Shown here piece by piece: positions 33,190-41,130 of a stretch of 64,000 bases of DNA. The notes beneath the pieces were generated by a model, which saw only the letters and a list, made by a program, of their open reading frames with translations, ran no database searches and was not told the origin of the DNA. The DNA comes from Leifsonia sp. CL147 (GTDB lineage Bacteria; Actinomycetota; Actinomycetes; Actinomycetales; Microbacteriaceae): positions 22,492 to 86,491 of the forward strand of contig NZ_FOTM01000009.1 of assembly GCF_900114565.1 (NCBI RefSeq), written 5' to 3'. Within the stretch, counting starts at the first letter, position 1, and every line of letters starts with the position of its first letter. A program made the position numbers and the translations under genes.

Positions 33190-34035
33190 GTGGAGACGTG
33201 GGAGTTCGGGCGCACAGTACGCCGGTGGCGTGACCGGGTGACCCCGGAGGCCGTCGGAGTGCCCGTCGGGCCGCGCCGACGAGCTGCCGGTCTGCGCCGG
33301 GAGGAGCTGGCAGCGCTCGCCGGGATCTCGGCCGACTATCTGACCCGGCTGGAACAGGGTCGCGCGACCGCCCCATCCGCACAGGTGGTCGAGTCGCTCG
33401 CCCGCGCCCTGCGCTTGGCCGGTGCCCAACGCGACCTGCTCTACGCACTGGCGGGCCACGCCGCGCCGGGCCCGGAGGTCGTGCCCTCGCACGTGCCGCC
33501 GAGCGTGCAGCGGATGCTCGACCGGCTGTCGACTACGCCCGTCGTCGTGTACGACGCGAGTTGGACGCTGGTGCTCGCCAACGCGCCCTTCGACGCGCTG
33601 ATGGGCGAGACCACGTCCTGGCGAGGCCTCGAGCGCAACGCCGTCTGGCGGAATGTGGCCGGCCTGCCTTCGCGGGTGGTGCACACTCCGCGCGAACAGG
33701 CGGACCACGAAGCCCGGCTGGTGGCGGATCTGCGACTGACGGCCTCCCGCTATACCGCCGATCGCTCACTGCGTCGCCTCATCGCCGGCATGAGGTCCGG
33801 CAGCGCGCGCTTCGCCGGGCTCTGGGACACCGAGGCGGCGCCGCCGCCGGCCGGCCTCTCGCGGCGGAAGACCGTTCTCCACCCGGTGGTCGGCCCGATC
33901 ACGCTGGACTGCGACACCCTCGTCGCCGCCCTGGACGACCTGCGCATCTCGATCTACACCGCCGAGCCGGGGACCGAGGATGCGGAACGGCTGGCCCTTG
34001 CCACCGTCCTGGGCACGCAGTCCCTGGTTCCGTGA
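33190..34035 (+). CDS. XRE-type regulator with MmyB-like ligand domain
   Basis: 281 aa. Residues about 25-80 form the helix-turn-helix (GLRREELAALAGISADYLTRLEQGRATAPSAQVVESLARAL). The remainder is the MmyB-like sensing domain (VVVYDASWTLVLANAPFDALMG, then VADLRLTASRYTADRSLRRLIAGMRSGSARFAGLW). Start GTG. In studied actinobacterial pairs such regulators control the divergent SDR gene; the same is inferred here. Ligand unknown. Confidence 0.88.
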   Translation: METWEFGRTVRRWRDRVTPEAVGVPVGPRRRAAGLRREELAALAGISADYLTRLEQGRATAPSAQVVESLARALRLAGAQRDLLYALAGHAAPGPEVVPSHVPPSVQRMLDRLSTTPVVVYDASWTLVLANAPFDALMGETTSWRGLERNAVWRNVAGLPSRVVHTPREQADHEARLVADLRLTASRYTADRSLRRLIAGMRSGSARFAGLWDTEAAPPPAGLSRRKTVLHPVVGPITLDCDTLVAALDDLRISIYTAEPGTEDAERLALATVLGTQSLVP

Positions 34036-34091
34036 CCACTGATGTCGGTGGTCGCCCCTAATCTGGGGACAGCGAGAAAAAATCTTCAAAA

Positions 34092-34137
34092 CACTACATG
34101 TAGTGGAATGACAATCGTGTCATTCGGGTTATATAGT
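34092..34137 (+). promoter_or_regulatory. Strong promoter with two palindromes before the 28-codon minigene
   Basis: ATGACA (34108-34113) and TATAGT (34132-34137) are 18 bp apart, near-consensus for a housekeeping sigma factor. Upstream lies the perfect 14-bp palindrome CACTACATGTAGTG (34092-34105). GAATGACA and TGTCATTC (34106-34113, 34118-34125) form a second dyad that covers the -35. The region is AT-rich against its surroundings. Both dyads are candidate operators. Confidence 0.7.
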
Positions 34138-34183
34138 GGGTGAACACCGCGGGAACGCGGACCACCGACTTCTAGGGGAGGCC

Positions 34184-34270
34184 ATGATGGACTACGAAAA
34201 CGACAGCGTTGGCGGCTACTCGGTTCCCGTCGACCCCATGGACTTGCTGCAGTGCGACAGCTGCCAGTAA
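34184..34270 (+). CDS. 28-aa acidic peptide with C-terminal QCDSCQ
   Basis: Twenty-eight codons from ATG 34184 to TAA (or 27 aa from the ATG at 34187, five bases after GGGGAGG). The peptide is acidic, with a GGYSVPVDP middle and LLQCDSCQ at the C-terminus, a CxxC two residues from the end. There is no signal peptide or membrane segment. It has its own near-consensus promoter, a strong ribosome site, and a perfect 14-bp terminator 20 bp after the stop, so it is a complete transcription unit of about 180 nt. I do not recognise it. Options: RiPP or signalling-peptide precursor, metal/redox peptide, or regulatory leader; no modifying enzyme is adjacent. Confidence 0.7.
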   Translation: MMDYENDSVGGYSVPVDPMDLLQCDSCQ

Positions 34271-34290
34271 GGCGCTAGCACCGAGCGTGA

Positions 34291-34324
34291 AGACCCCGGA
34301 GGCCATCGGCCTCCGGGGTCTTCT
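34291..34324 (+). terminator. Strong intrinsic terminator of the minigene
   Basis: A perfect 14-bp stem (AGACCCCGGAGGCC, 34291-34304, with 34308-34321) and ATC loop, followed by TCT. The best terminator in the window; it isolates the minigene from the maoC-murB cluster. Confidence 0.88.
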
Positions 34325-34398
34325 GCCGTCCGGGAGCGCTCGCCGGTGCTGTCCACGGAGTCCCGAGCGGCTTGCCGACGCGCCGATAGAATCGACAG

Positions 34399-34845
34399 GT
34401 GCCAGTGAATCCAGAGCTGCAGGGGCGGGAGTTCCCGCCTGCCCGGCCGTACCTCGTCGGACGCGAGAAGATCCGGGAGTTCGCCACCGCCGTGTTCGCC
34501 ACGTCGCCGATCAGTTTCGATGTGGAGGCGGCCCGCGCGGCCGGTCACCCCGACCTGGTGGCGCCTCCGACGTTTCCCATCGTGGTGCAGGAGTCGACTC
34601 TCGCACAGTTGCTCGCGGAGCCGGACGCCGGGATCGACTTCAGTCGCGTGGTGCACGGGGACCAGCGATTCACGTTCACCCGGCCGGTCGTCGCCGGTGA
34701 CGAGCTGACGGCGACGCTCCGCGTCACCTCCGTCAAGTCGCTCGGCCCGCACTCGATGGTGACCGCCGAGTCCACCATCGTCGACGCGGACGGCGCGCAC
34801 GTCGTGACCGCCACCTCCACCCTGGTCGTCCGAGGAGACGAGTGA
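34399..34845 (+). CDS. FAS1-like dehydratase domain / MaoC-type subunit A
   Basis: 148-aa hot-dog-fold protein. GREFPPARPYLVGREKIREFATAVF, HPDLVAPPTFPIVVQ and VVHGDQRFTFTRPVVAGDELTATLRV are the N-terminal half of the (3R)-hydroxyacyl-ACP dehydratase pair (HadA/HadC-like). It lacks the hydratase Asp-His pair, which the partner supplies. Its stop overlaps the next gene, and this pair next to murB and the SecE-NusG region is a conserved actinobacterial arrangement. GTG start. Confidence 0.87.
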   Translation: MPVNPELQGREFPPARPYLVGREKIREFATAVFATSPISFDVEAARAAGHPDLVAPPTFPIVVQESTLAQLLAEPDAGIDFSRVVHGDQRFTFTRPVVAGDELTATLRVTSVKSLGPHSMVTAESTIVDADGAHVVTATSTLVVRGDE

Positions 34846-35276
34846 TGCCCGCCCCCGCCCCCGACTTCGACACGTTGACCGTCGGCGACATCGTCGCCGA
34901 GCGCACTGTGGACCTGAGCCGCGACTCCCTGGTCCGCTACGCCGGCGCGTCGGGAGACTTCAACCCCATCCACTACCGCGACGACATCGCCACCTCCGTC
35001 GGGCTGCCCGGCGTCATCGCCCACGGGATGCTGACCATGGGCCTCGCTGTCCAGCCGGTCGTCGACTGGGCCGGCGACCCCGGTTGTGTCGAGGACTATC
35101 AGGTGCGGTTCACCCGTCCCGTGGTCGTCGACCCCACGGAGGGCGCCACGGTGACCATCTCGGCGAAGGTGGGGCACGTGGATGCGGAGGCGCGCGTCGC
35201 CCGCATCGACCTGACGACGACCTTCGGCGGCGACACTGTGCTCGGCAAGGCGCAGGTCCGCGTCCGGCTGGCATGA
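34845..35276 (+). CDS. MaoC-type dehydratase subunit B (HadB-like)
   Basis: 143-aa hot-dog protein with the catalytic hydratase motif YAGASGDFNPIHYRDDIATSVGLPGVIAHGM (Asp and His). It should form a heterodimer with the preceding subunit and dehydrate 3-hydroxyacyl thioesters, as HadAB does in fatty-acid elongation. The ATG at 34845 shares one base with the previous stop and has GAGGAG upstream. Its TGA overlaps murB by ATGA, so the three genes are coupled. Confidence 0.9.
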   Translation: MPAPAPDFDTLTVGDIVAERTVDLSRDSLVRYAGASGDFNPIHYRDDIATSVGLPGVIAHGMLTMGLAVQPVVDWAGDPGCVEDYQVRFTRPVVVDPTEGATVTISAKVGHVDAEARVARIDLTTTFGGDTVLGKAQVRVRLA

Positions 35277-36412
35277 CGGACGCGACACCGGCGCTCGCCG
35301 AGCTCACCACGATCCGCGTCGGCGGCGTGCCGGAACGGCTCGTGGTGGCCGACGACCGTGCCGCCGTGGTGGATGCGGTCCTCGAGGCCCGGGACGCCGC
35401 CGAGGACTGGCTGCTGCTCGGCGGCGGGTCCAACACGGTGGCGAGCGACGACGGATTCGACGGGACCGTCATCCACATCCGCAGTCGAGGCATCGAGCGG
35501 CTCGACGCGACCGAGGGGCGCATCCGCCTGCGGATCGAGGCGGGCGAGCCCTGGGACGACGTGGTCGCCTTCACGGTACGGCACGGCTGGTCGGGCGTGG
35601 AGGCGCTGTCGGGGATCCCCGGATCGACCGGGGCGGCTCCTGTCCAGAACATCGGTGCGTACGGCCAGGAGCTCGAGTCGGCCCTCCTCGGCATCGAGTT
35701 CCTCGACGATGCGACCGGCGAGGTCTCGTACCTCGCACGGTCGGAGCTCGGCCTCGGATATCGCACGTCCGTGCTCAAACACGACCGGCGTGGGGTGGTG
35801 CTGTCCGTCGACCTGGAGCTCACCGACAGCACGGTCCCGGGGGACGTGGGGGCCCCGCTGAGCTCACCCATCGCGTACGCCCAGCTCGCGGACGCCCTCG
35901 GCGTCCGGCCGGGCTCGCGGGTGCCGATCGCCGAACTGCGACGGGCGGTGCTCGCCCTGAGATCCTCCAAGGGGATGGTCCTCGATCCGGCGGACCCGGA
36001 CTCCGTGAGTTCGGGATCGTTCTTCACCAATCCGATCGTGTCGGAGAGCTTCGCCCGATCGCTCCCTGCGAACGCGCCCCGCTGGCCGCAGGATCCGCTG
36101 GAGGCGGATACCGTCCTGACCATTCCGCCGGGCGGCGTGGACCCTGTCGACGTCCCGCGCCTCGCGGGCAGGGAGTATACGATGAAGCTCAGCGCGGCCT
36201 GGCTCATCGAGCACGCCGGAATCGGCCGAGGCTTCGCCCTCCCCGGTTCGGGGGCCGCCATCTCGTCGAAGCACACGCTCGCGATCGTGAACCGGGGCAA
36301 CGCCACCGCGACGGACATCGCCCAGCTGGCTGCGTTCATCCAGTCGCGCGTCCAGGCGGAGTTCGGCGTCCTGCTGCAGCCGGAACCGGTGCTGGTCGGG
36401 CTGACGCTCTGA
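35273..36412 (+). CDS. murB: UDP-N-acetylmuramate dehydrogenase
   Basis: 379-aa FAD enzyme reducing UDP-GlcNAc-enolpyruvate to UDP-MurNAc in peptidoglycan synthesis. Seen: TTIRVGGVPERLV, LLLGGGSNTVASD (FAD), SGIPGSTGAAPVQNIGAYGQE, GYRTSVLK with the active-site Arg, SGSFFTNPIV with the proton-donor Ser, and LQPEPVLVG with the late Glu. This is the short-loop actinobacterial form. The ATG at 35273 overlaps the previous stop; upstream frame is a shadow of the dehydratase gene. Confidence 0.95.
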   Translation: MTDATPALAELTTIRVGGVPERLVVADDRAAVVDAVLEARDAAEDWLLLGGGSNTVASDDGFDGTVIHIRSRGIERLDATEGRIRLRIEAGEPWDDVVAFTVRHGWSGVEALSGIPGSTGAAPVQNIGAYGQELESALLGIEFLDDATGEVSYLARSELGLGYRTSVLKHDRRGVVLSVDLELTDSTVPGDVGAPLSSPIAYAQLADALGVRPGSRVPIAELRRAVLALRSSKGMVLDPADPDSVSSGSFFTNPIVSESFARSLPANAPRWPQDPLEADTVLTIPPGGVDPVDVPRLAGREYTMKLSAAWLIEHAGIGRGFALPGSGAAISSKHTLAIVNRGNATATDIAQLAAFIQSRVQAEFGVLLQPEPVLVGLTL

Positions 36413-36534
36413 CCGAGTCCTCGACTCATCCGTCCGGGAGATGCCCGGCCGATTCTGAGAGGGTTCTCACGCTCGGCTCCGTAGGCTGAGGGAGTCACGG
36501 CGCGCCCGCGCCGGGACGGATCGAAGGGGACGAC

Positions 36535-37338
36535 ATGGGATTCCTGGACCGCCTTCTCGGACGCGAAGACCCGCGCTCGGGCAGCACCCAGCCGCCGAGC
36601 GCCACCGACCGGCAGCCCGCTGCCGCCCCGGGCGCCTTCCCCTCCGGGGCGCCCGGTGTGCCTCGCAACGAGGACGAGATCGCCGTCGAGCGCTACCGCT
36701 ATCTGCTGCGCACCGCTCCTCCCGAGACGATCGAACAGGTGCATGAGGAGGCGTTCGCGAAGCTGACTCCGGAGCAGCGGCGCCTGCTCTTCCAGCAGCT
36801 GAGCGAGAGCGCCCCCGCGGGCGAGCAACCGCGCGGCGACGACCCGCGCTCGCTGGCGCAGGCCGCCACACGCTCGGAACTCCGCCAGCCCGGCACCCTC
36901 GAACGCGCGCTCGGCGGCGGCCGCGGCGCGGCCTTCGGCGGTGCAGGAGGCGGTGGGATGGGGTTCGGCGGCATGTTCGCAAGCTCGCTCTTGGGGAGCG
37001 TCGCCGGTTATGTCATCGGGTCCGCTCTCGTCGGCGCGTTCCTTCCCTCGCCGGCGGACCAGCAGGCGGACGGCAGCGCCGGCGACCAGAATGCGGACAG
37101 TCAAGCCACCGACCAGAACGGAGACCAGGGAGGCGACGCCGGTTCCGGCACGGAGAGCGCGTCGGGCGGGGACGGTTCCGTCGACGCGGCCGGCTGGGAC
37201 GCAGGCGCCGGTTCGGCCGGCGACTGGACCGGAGGTGGCGACTGGACCGGTGGCGGCGACTGGACCGGTGGCGGCGACTGGACCGGTGGCGGCGACTGGG
37301 GCGGCGGAGGCGACTTCGGCGGAGGCGACTTCATCTAG
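36535..37338 (+). CDS. Gly-rich protein with one membrane segment and GDWTGG repeats
   Basis: 267 aa, function not recognised. An N-terminal MGFLDRLLGRED helix, a helical unit at about 48-100 (VERYRYLLRTAPPETIEQVHEEAFAKLTPEQRRLLFQQL), a Gly-rich hydrophobic segment near 135-165, then a low-complexity acidic tail ending in four GDWTGG units and GGDFGGGDFI. The middle resembles actinobacterial proteins loosely labelled cation-transporting ATPase, without ATPase motifs. Monocistronic, with GAAGGGGA before the ATG. The tail repeats are also DNA repeats of 15 bp. Confidence 0.75.
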   Translation: MGFLDRLLGREDPRSGSTQPPSATDRQPAAAPGAFPSGAPGVPRNEDEIAVERYRYLLRTAPPETIEQVHEEAFAKLTPEQRRLLFQQLSESAPAGEQPRGDDPRSLAQAATRSELRQPGTLERALGGGRGAAFGGAGGGGMGFGGMFASSLLGSVAGYVIGSALVGAFLPSPADQQADGSAGDQNADSQATDQNGDQGGDAGSGTESASGGDGSVDAAGWDAGAGSAGDWTGGGDWTGGGDWTGGGDWTGGGDWGGGGDFGGGDFI

Positions 37339-37369
37339 CCGCACTCCCGGCCACGGGAACACGACACAC

Positions 37370-39490
37370 TCAGCTGCGGAGCGCGGCGGCGAACGGCAGC
37401 ACCGCGTTCGCGCCCGCTCCCAGCAGTTGCTGGCCTGCGACGGTCACGGTCCAGCGGCTGTCGATCAGGTCGTCGACGAGCAGCACGGGAACGCCGGCCG
37501 GGAGATCGAGTCCGTCGACAGAGAAGCGATCCCAGACGGACGCCAGCCGGAACGCGCTGTTCCCGCCGGGACTTCCGGACGGCGGTCCGCCTCGCCACGC
37601 CAGGGTTCCGGCGAACGGAAGCCGCCCCACGTTCGCAATGCCGCGCGCGAGCGATTCCACGAAGACCGGCCGCCGCCGGGACGGCATCGCCGCCACAGCG
37701 CCTGGCCGCGCGTTCCAGTCCCAGTCGGAGAGCACGCGCACGCAGGCGTCGAGGATCGCCGGTGGCACCGGCTGGTCGGGCGCGTCGTCGGCGAGCAGCT
37801 CCCGGAGCCGCCCACCCCATCCCAGGTCGGTGAGGCGGGCGAGGGCGCGCCCGGGTTGCAGCAGCTGGTCGGGGCGGAGTCTGCCACGGACAGGCAGGCC
37901 GAGCCGGTCGGCGCCGGTGGGCCACAGCTTGCGCGGTTCCACCTCGACGCCGACCCGGTCGAGCAGCGAACTCACGTCGCCGGCCGCGCGTCCATCCACC
38001 TCGGCGGTGTACCACACGCCCGCGCAGTTGTCGCACCGGCCGCAGGGACCTGCGTCCGGGTCGTCGAGCGCCCGCTGGAGGAACTCCATCCGGCATCCGG
38101 TGGTGGTCTCGTACTCGAGCATCGAACGCTGCTCTGCTTCGCGGGCGGCAGCGATACGCGTGTAGCGCTCCTCGTCGTACTGCCAGGGGGAGCCGGTCGC
38201 CACCCAGCCCCCGCTGACGCGGCGGACGGCACCGTCGACGTCGAGCACTTTCAGCAGCAGCTCGAGGGTGGACGCCCGCAGGTCGACCCTGCTCTCCAGA
38301 GCGCGCGTCGACAGCGGCTCCGATCCCAGTGCCTCTAGCACGGAAGCGGCCTTCTCGCGGGACGGCATCGATGCGGTCGCGAAGTACTGCCAGATCGCGC
38401 GGTCCTCCGGCCCGGGGAGCAGCAGGACGTCGGCGTTCTCGGTGGCTCTCCCGGCGCGTCCGACCTGCTGGTAGTACGCGACCGGCGAGGACGGCGCACC
38501 GAGGTGCACCACGAACCCGAGATCCGGCTTGTCGAAGCCCATCCCGAGAGCGCTGGTCGCGACCAGAGCCTTCACCTCGTTGCGCTTCAGCCGACCCTCG
38601 AGGTCTTCCCGTTCGGCCGTGTCCGTCTGACCCGTGTAGGCGTGCGCCTCGTGGCCGGCGCGGCGCAGGACGCGTGCGGTGTCCTCCGCGGCCGACACCG
38701 TCAGCGTGTACACGATGCCGCTCCCGGGCAGGTCGCCGAGATGGCCGGCCAGCCAGGCCAGCCGGCTCGTCGCATCCGGCAGGGGGAGGACACCGAGCCG
38801 CAGCGAGCGACGGGCGAGCGGGCCGCGGATCGTCAGCACGTCGGCCGCTCGGCCGGCCCCGAGCTGCTCCACCACGTCGGCCACGACCCGCTCGTTCGCC
38901 GTCGCGGTCGTCGCCAGTACGGGGACGCCATCGGGGAGGAGTGCGATCAGATCGCGGAGCCGCCGGTAGTCGGGCCGGAAGTCGTGTCCCCAGTCCGAGA
39001 TGCAGTGCGCCTCATCGACGACCAGGAGTCCGCTGCGTTCGACCAGTGCGGACAGTTGCGTGTCGCGGAACCCGGGGTTGTTGAGGCGTTCGGGGGACAC
39101 CAGGAGGACATCCACCGTGTCCTCCCGCAGTCGTGACGCCACGTCCTCCCATTCGTGCCGGTTCGCGGAGTTGATGGTGACGGCTCGGACGCCGGCGCGC
39201 TCCGCCGCGGCCACCTGGTCGCGCATCAGGGCGAGGAGCGGGGAGACGAGGATGGTCGGCCCGGCTCCCTGGGCCCGGAGCAGCATCGTCGCTACGAAGT
39301 AGACCGCCGACTTGCCCCAGCCGGTCCGTTGCACCACCAGAGCCCGCCGGTGATCCTCGACGAGCGCCGTGACGGCCTCGAGCTGGCCGTCGTGAAACTC
39401 CGCGTCCGGCCGCCCGACGAGTGCGCGGAGACGAGAGAGGGCGTCATCTGCCGAAGAGGGGGAGCCGGGAGGTGTGGAGCCTGTGGTCAT
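37370..39490 (-). CDS. RecQ-family helicase fused to a phosphoribosyltransferase-like domain
   Basis: 706-aa ATP-dependent DNA helicase. Residues about 35-360 carry the SF2 core: RTGWGKSAVYF (Walker A-like), VVDEAHCISDWGHDFRPDY (DEAH), ATTATAN, and QVGRAGR in motif VI. CRMEFLQRALDDPDAGPCGRCDNCAG is the RecQ zinc site. The C-terminal 200 residues lack the HRDC domain and end in VLLVDDLIDSRWTVTVAGQQLLGAGA, a PRPP-binding-loop-like phosphoribosyltransferase motif. The fusion is known from actinobacteria; the nucleotide ligand is unclear. Likely DNA repair. Confidence 0.88.
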   Translation of the reverse strand: MTTGSTPPGSPSSADDALSRLRALVGRPDAEFHDGQLEAVTALVEDHRRALVVQRTGWGKSAVYFVATMLLRAQGAGPTILVSPLLALMRDQVAAAERAGVRAVTINSANRHEWEDVASRLREDTVDVLLVSPERLNNPGFRDTQLSALVERSGLLVVDEAHCISDWGHDFRPDYRRLRDLIALLPDGVPVLATTATANERVVADVVEQLGAGRAADVLTIRGPLARRSLRLGVLPLPDATSRLAWLAGHLGDLPGSGIVYTLTVSAAEDTARVLRRAGHEAHAYTGQTDTAEREDLEGRLKRNEVKALVATSALGMGFDKPDLGFVVHLGAPSSPVAYYQQVGRAGRATENADVLLLPGPEDRAIWQYFATASMPSREKAASVLEALGSEPLSTRALESRVDLRASTLELLLKVLDVDGAVRRVSGGWVATGSPWQYDEERYTRIAAAREAEQRSMLEYETTTGCRMEFLQRALDDPDAGPCGRCDNCAGVWYTAEVDGRAAGDVSSLLDRVGVEVEPRKLWPTGADRLGLPVRGRLRPDQLLQPGRALARLTDLGWGGRLRELLADDAPDQPVPPAILDACVRVLSDWDWNARPGAVAAMPSRRRPVFVESLARGIANVGRLPFAGTLAWRGGPPSGSPGGNSAFRLASVWDRFSVDGLDLPAGVPVLLVDDLIDSRWTVTVAGQQLLGAGANAVLPFAAALRS

Positions 39491-39585
39491 GGAGCCATCG
39501 TCGCAGGGACGTCCGACGCCCCGCTCCCGGATCCGTCAGATCGGTGGAGTGGGGCGTCGTGACGCAGCCTGTGGACGGAATCCGT

Positions 39586-39852
39586 TCAGAGGCCCGGATG
39601 GATGCGACGGCGCTGCGAGGCGCGGATGCCGCCGAGCACGGCCGACACGACGATGACGAGACCCACCACGGCAGCGGCCAGCGCCCACGCGGACCCGGGG
39701 GTGAGCGAGGCGAGCCAGCCTCCCGTTTCGTCGATCCGCTCGCGCGAGGAGAGCACGAAGAGGACGGCGGCGGCGAACAGTGCGAGGAGGGCTCCCCACA
39801 CGACGCCGCCCCAGCGCAGGGGTGCGATCGAGGGATGCTGCGGTTCGGTCAT
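39586..39852 (-). CDS. Small two-helix membrane protein
   Basis: 88 aa with two hydrophobic helices (WGALLALFAAAVLFVLS near 18-34 and ALAAAVVGLVIVVSAVLGG near 55-73), basic C-terminus. AGGAG lies eight bases before the ATG. It is 26 bp downstream of the PspC protein gene on the same strand and probably co-transcribed with it. Function unknown; perhaps an accessory of the envelope-stress module. Confidence 0.7.
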   Translation of the reverse strand: MTEPQHPSIAPLRWGGVVWGALLALFAAAVLFVLSSRERIDETGGWLASLTPGSAWALAAAVVGLVIVVSAVLGGIRASQRRRIHPGL

Positions 39853-39878
39853 GGTCTTCTCCTGGTCGGACACGATGT

Positions 39879-41015
39879 TCAGTGCTGGAGGAGGGCCGGA
39901 AGGCCCTCGCTGGTGAGGTGGATGCCGGCGGCGCCGTCACCGGCGAGGAACAGCGCAGCGGTGGTCAGCACGGCGAGCAGGATCCCGAGGAAGATCAGGA
40001 AGCCGCTGCGGCGGCGCGCGAGTCCGGCGATGAGGACGACGATGCCGACGACCAGCGTGGCGGCTGCGAGGCCCGCGGCGGTGGTGAACCGGGATACGTC
40101 GGCGAGGAGCGGCCAGACGATGGCCGCGACCGCCCCGGCGACGAGGGCCAGCCCGACGGTCAGCCATCCGACGGCGGCCCCGACCCGTGGATTCGCCGCC
40201 CGGTACGCCTCCCTCCGCGCGGCCGCCTCGGCCGAGGCTGCGGCGACCTGGGAGCGCAGCTCGGCGGACCGCTGCGCCTTCACGGCGCGCATGTCGGCTG
40301 TCAGACGCTGCTTCCAGGCGGCGTGCTCCGCCCGCCACTGGGCCTGGCGCTGCTGCCAGTCGGCCACCTCGTCCGCCGAGGCACCATCGGCGGGCGCCGG
40401 CGGTGCTGCCGGCTCTGTCGCGACATCCAGGTGGGGTGCTGGGGCGCTGACCGTCTCGGCGTCCGGCCCCGAAGCAGGAGCAGCGCCCGATGACGCCCGC
40501 GCATCCGAGCGCCGCACCGCGAGCACGATCAGCGCGACCACCGCCCCGATCACCAGCAGCGTCCAGATGACCCGGCCGAGAGCCTCCCCCCAGGCCGGGA
40601 CGTTCCAGAACGGCCCGCCTGCCCACCACAGTCCGCTCGTCCAGGGGATCAGCGAGAGCAGCACGATGACCCCGATCGCGACCATCGGCGGCTCGAAGTC
40701 GCCCTCGAACAGCCGCTGCAGGTGGATGCGACCCTCGCGGTCCGGGAGCAGCGCCCACGCCGCCGCGTACAGGAGCAGGACGGGCGCGCCGAGGATCCCG
40801 GCGACGACGAGGATGCCGCGCACGATGAGCGGGTCGATGCCGAGCCGGTACGCGACTCCGGCACTCACACCGCCGATCCAGCCGTCCGCCCGCACGACGC
40901 CGAGCCCGCGCATCCAGTCGAAGAAGCGCGTTCCACGACCGGAGAAGCCGGTCTTCGGGCCGCCGTAGGGGTTCGAGGGCGTCCCCACCGGGGGAGTCGA
41001 TTCGTTCTGTGACAT
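39879..41015 (-). CDS. PspC-domain membrane protein
   Basis: 378 aa. Residues about 28-95 form the PspC domain (FFDWMRGLGVVRADGWIGGVSAGVAYRLGIDPLIVRGILVVAG), followed by membrane helices, a long linker with an Ala/Gln/Arg-rich coiled-coil (WQQRQAQWRAEHAAWKQRL onward), and three more helices. Divergent from a sensor kinase that also starts with a PspC-like domain, the arrangement seen in actinobacterial envelope-stress systems (LiaFSR-like). The ATG at 41015 is chosen; an in-frame ATG is three codons upstream. Confidence 0.85.
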   Translation of the reverse strand: MSQNESTPPVGTPSNPYGGPKTGFSGRGTRFFDWMRGLGVVRADGWIGGVSAGVAYRLGIDPLIVRGILVVAGILGAPVLLLYAAAWALLPDREGRIHLQRLFEGDFEPPMVAIGVIVLLSLIPWTSGLWWAGGPFWNVPAWGEALGRVIWTLLVIGAVVALIVLAVRRSDARASSGAAPASGPDAETVSAPAPHLDVATEPAAPPAPADGASADEVADWQQRQAQWRAEHAAWKQRLTADMRAVKAQRSAELRSQVAAASAEAAARREAYRAANPRVGAAVGWLTVGLALVAGAVAAIVWPLLADVSRFTTAAGLAAATLVVGIVVLIAGLARRRSGFLIFLGILLAVLTTAALFLAGDGAAGIHLTSEGLPALLQH

Positions 41016-41130
41016 GCTCCTCATCCTGCCGGGGGCGTGGCTCCGGCAGGTATCGGGTGAACCCCTGAGCGGACCCTGATCATTGCCGCCGCCGGATGCG
41101 GGTCGGCTCGGGGTCTGCTTGGATCGGGCT

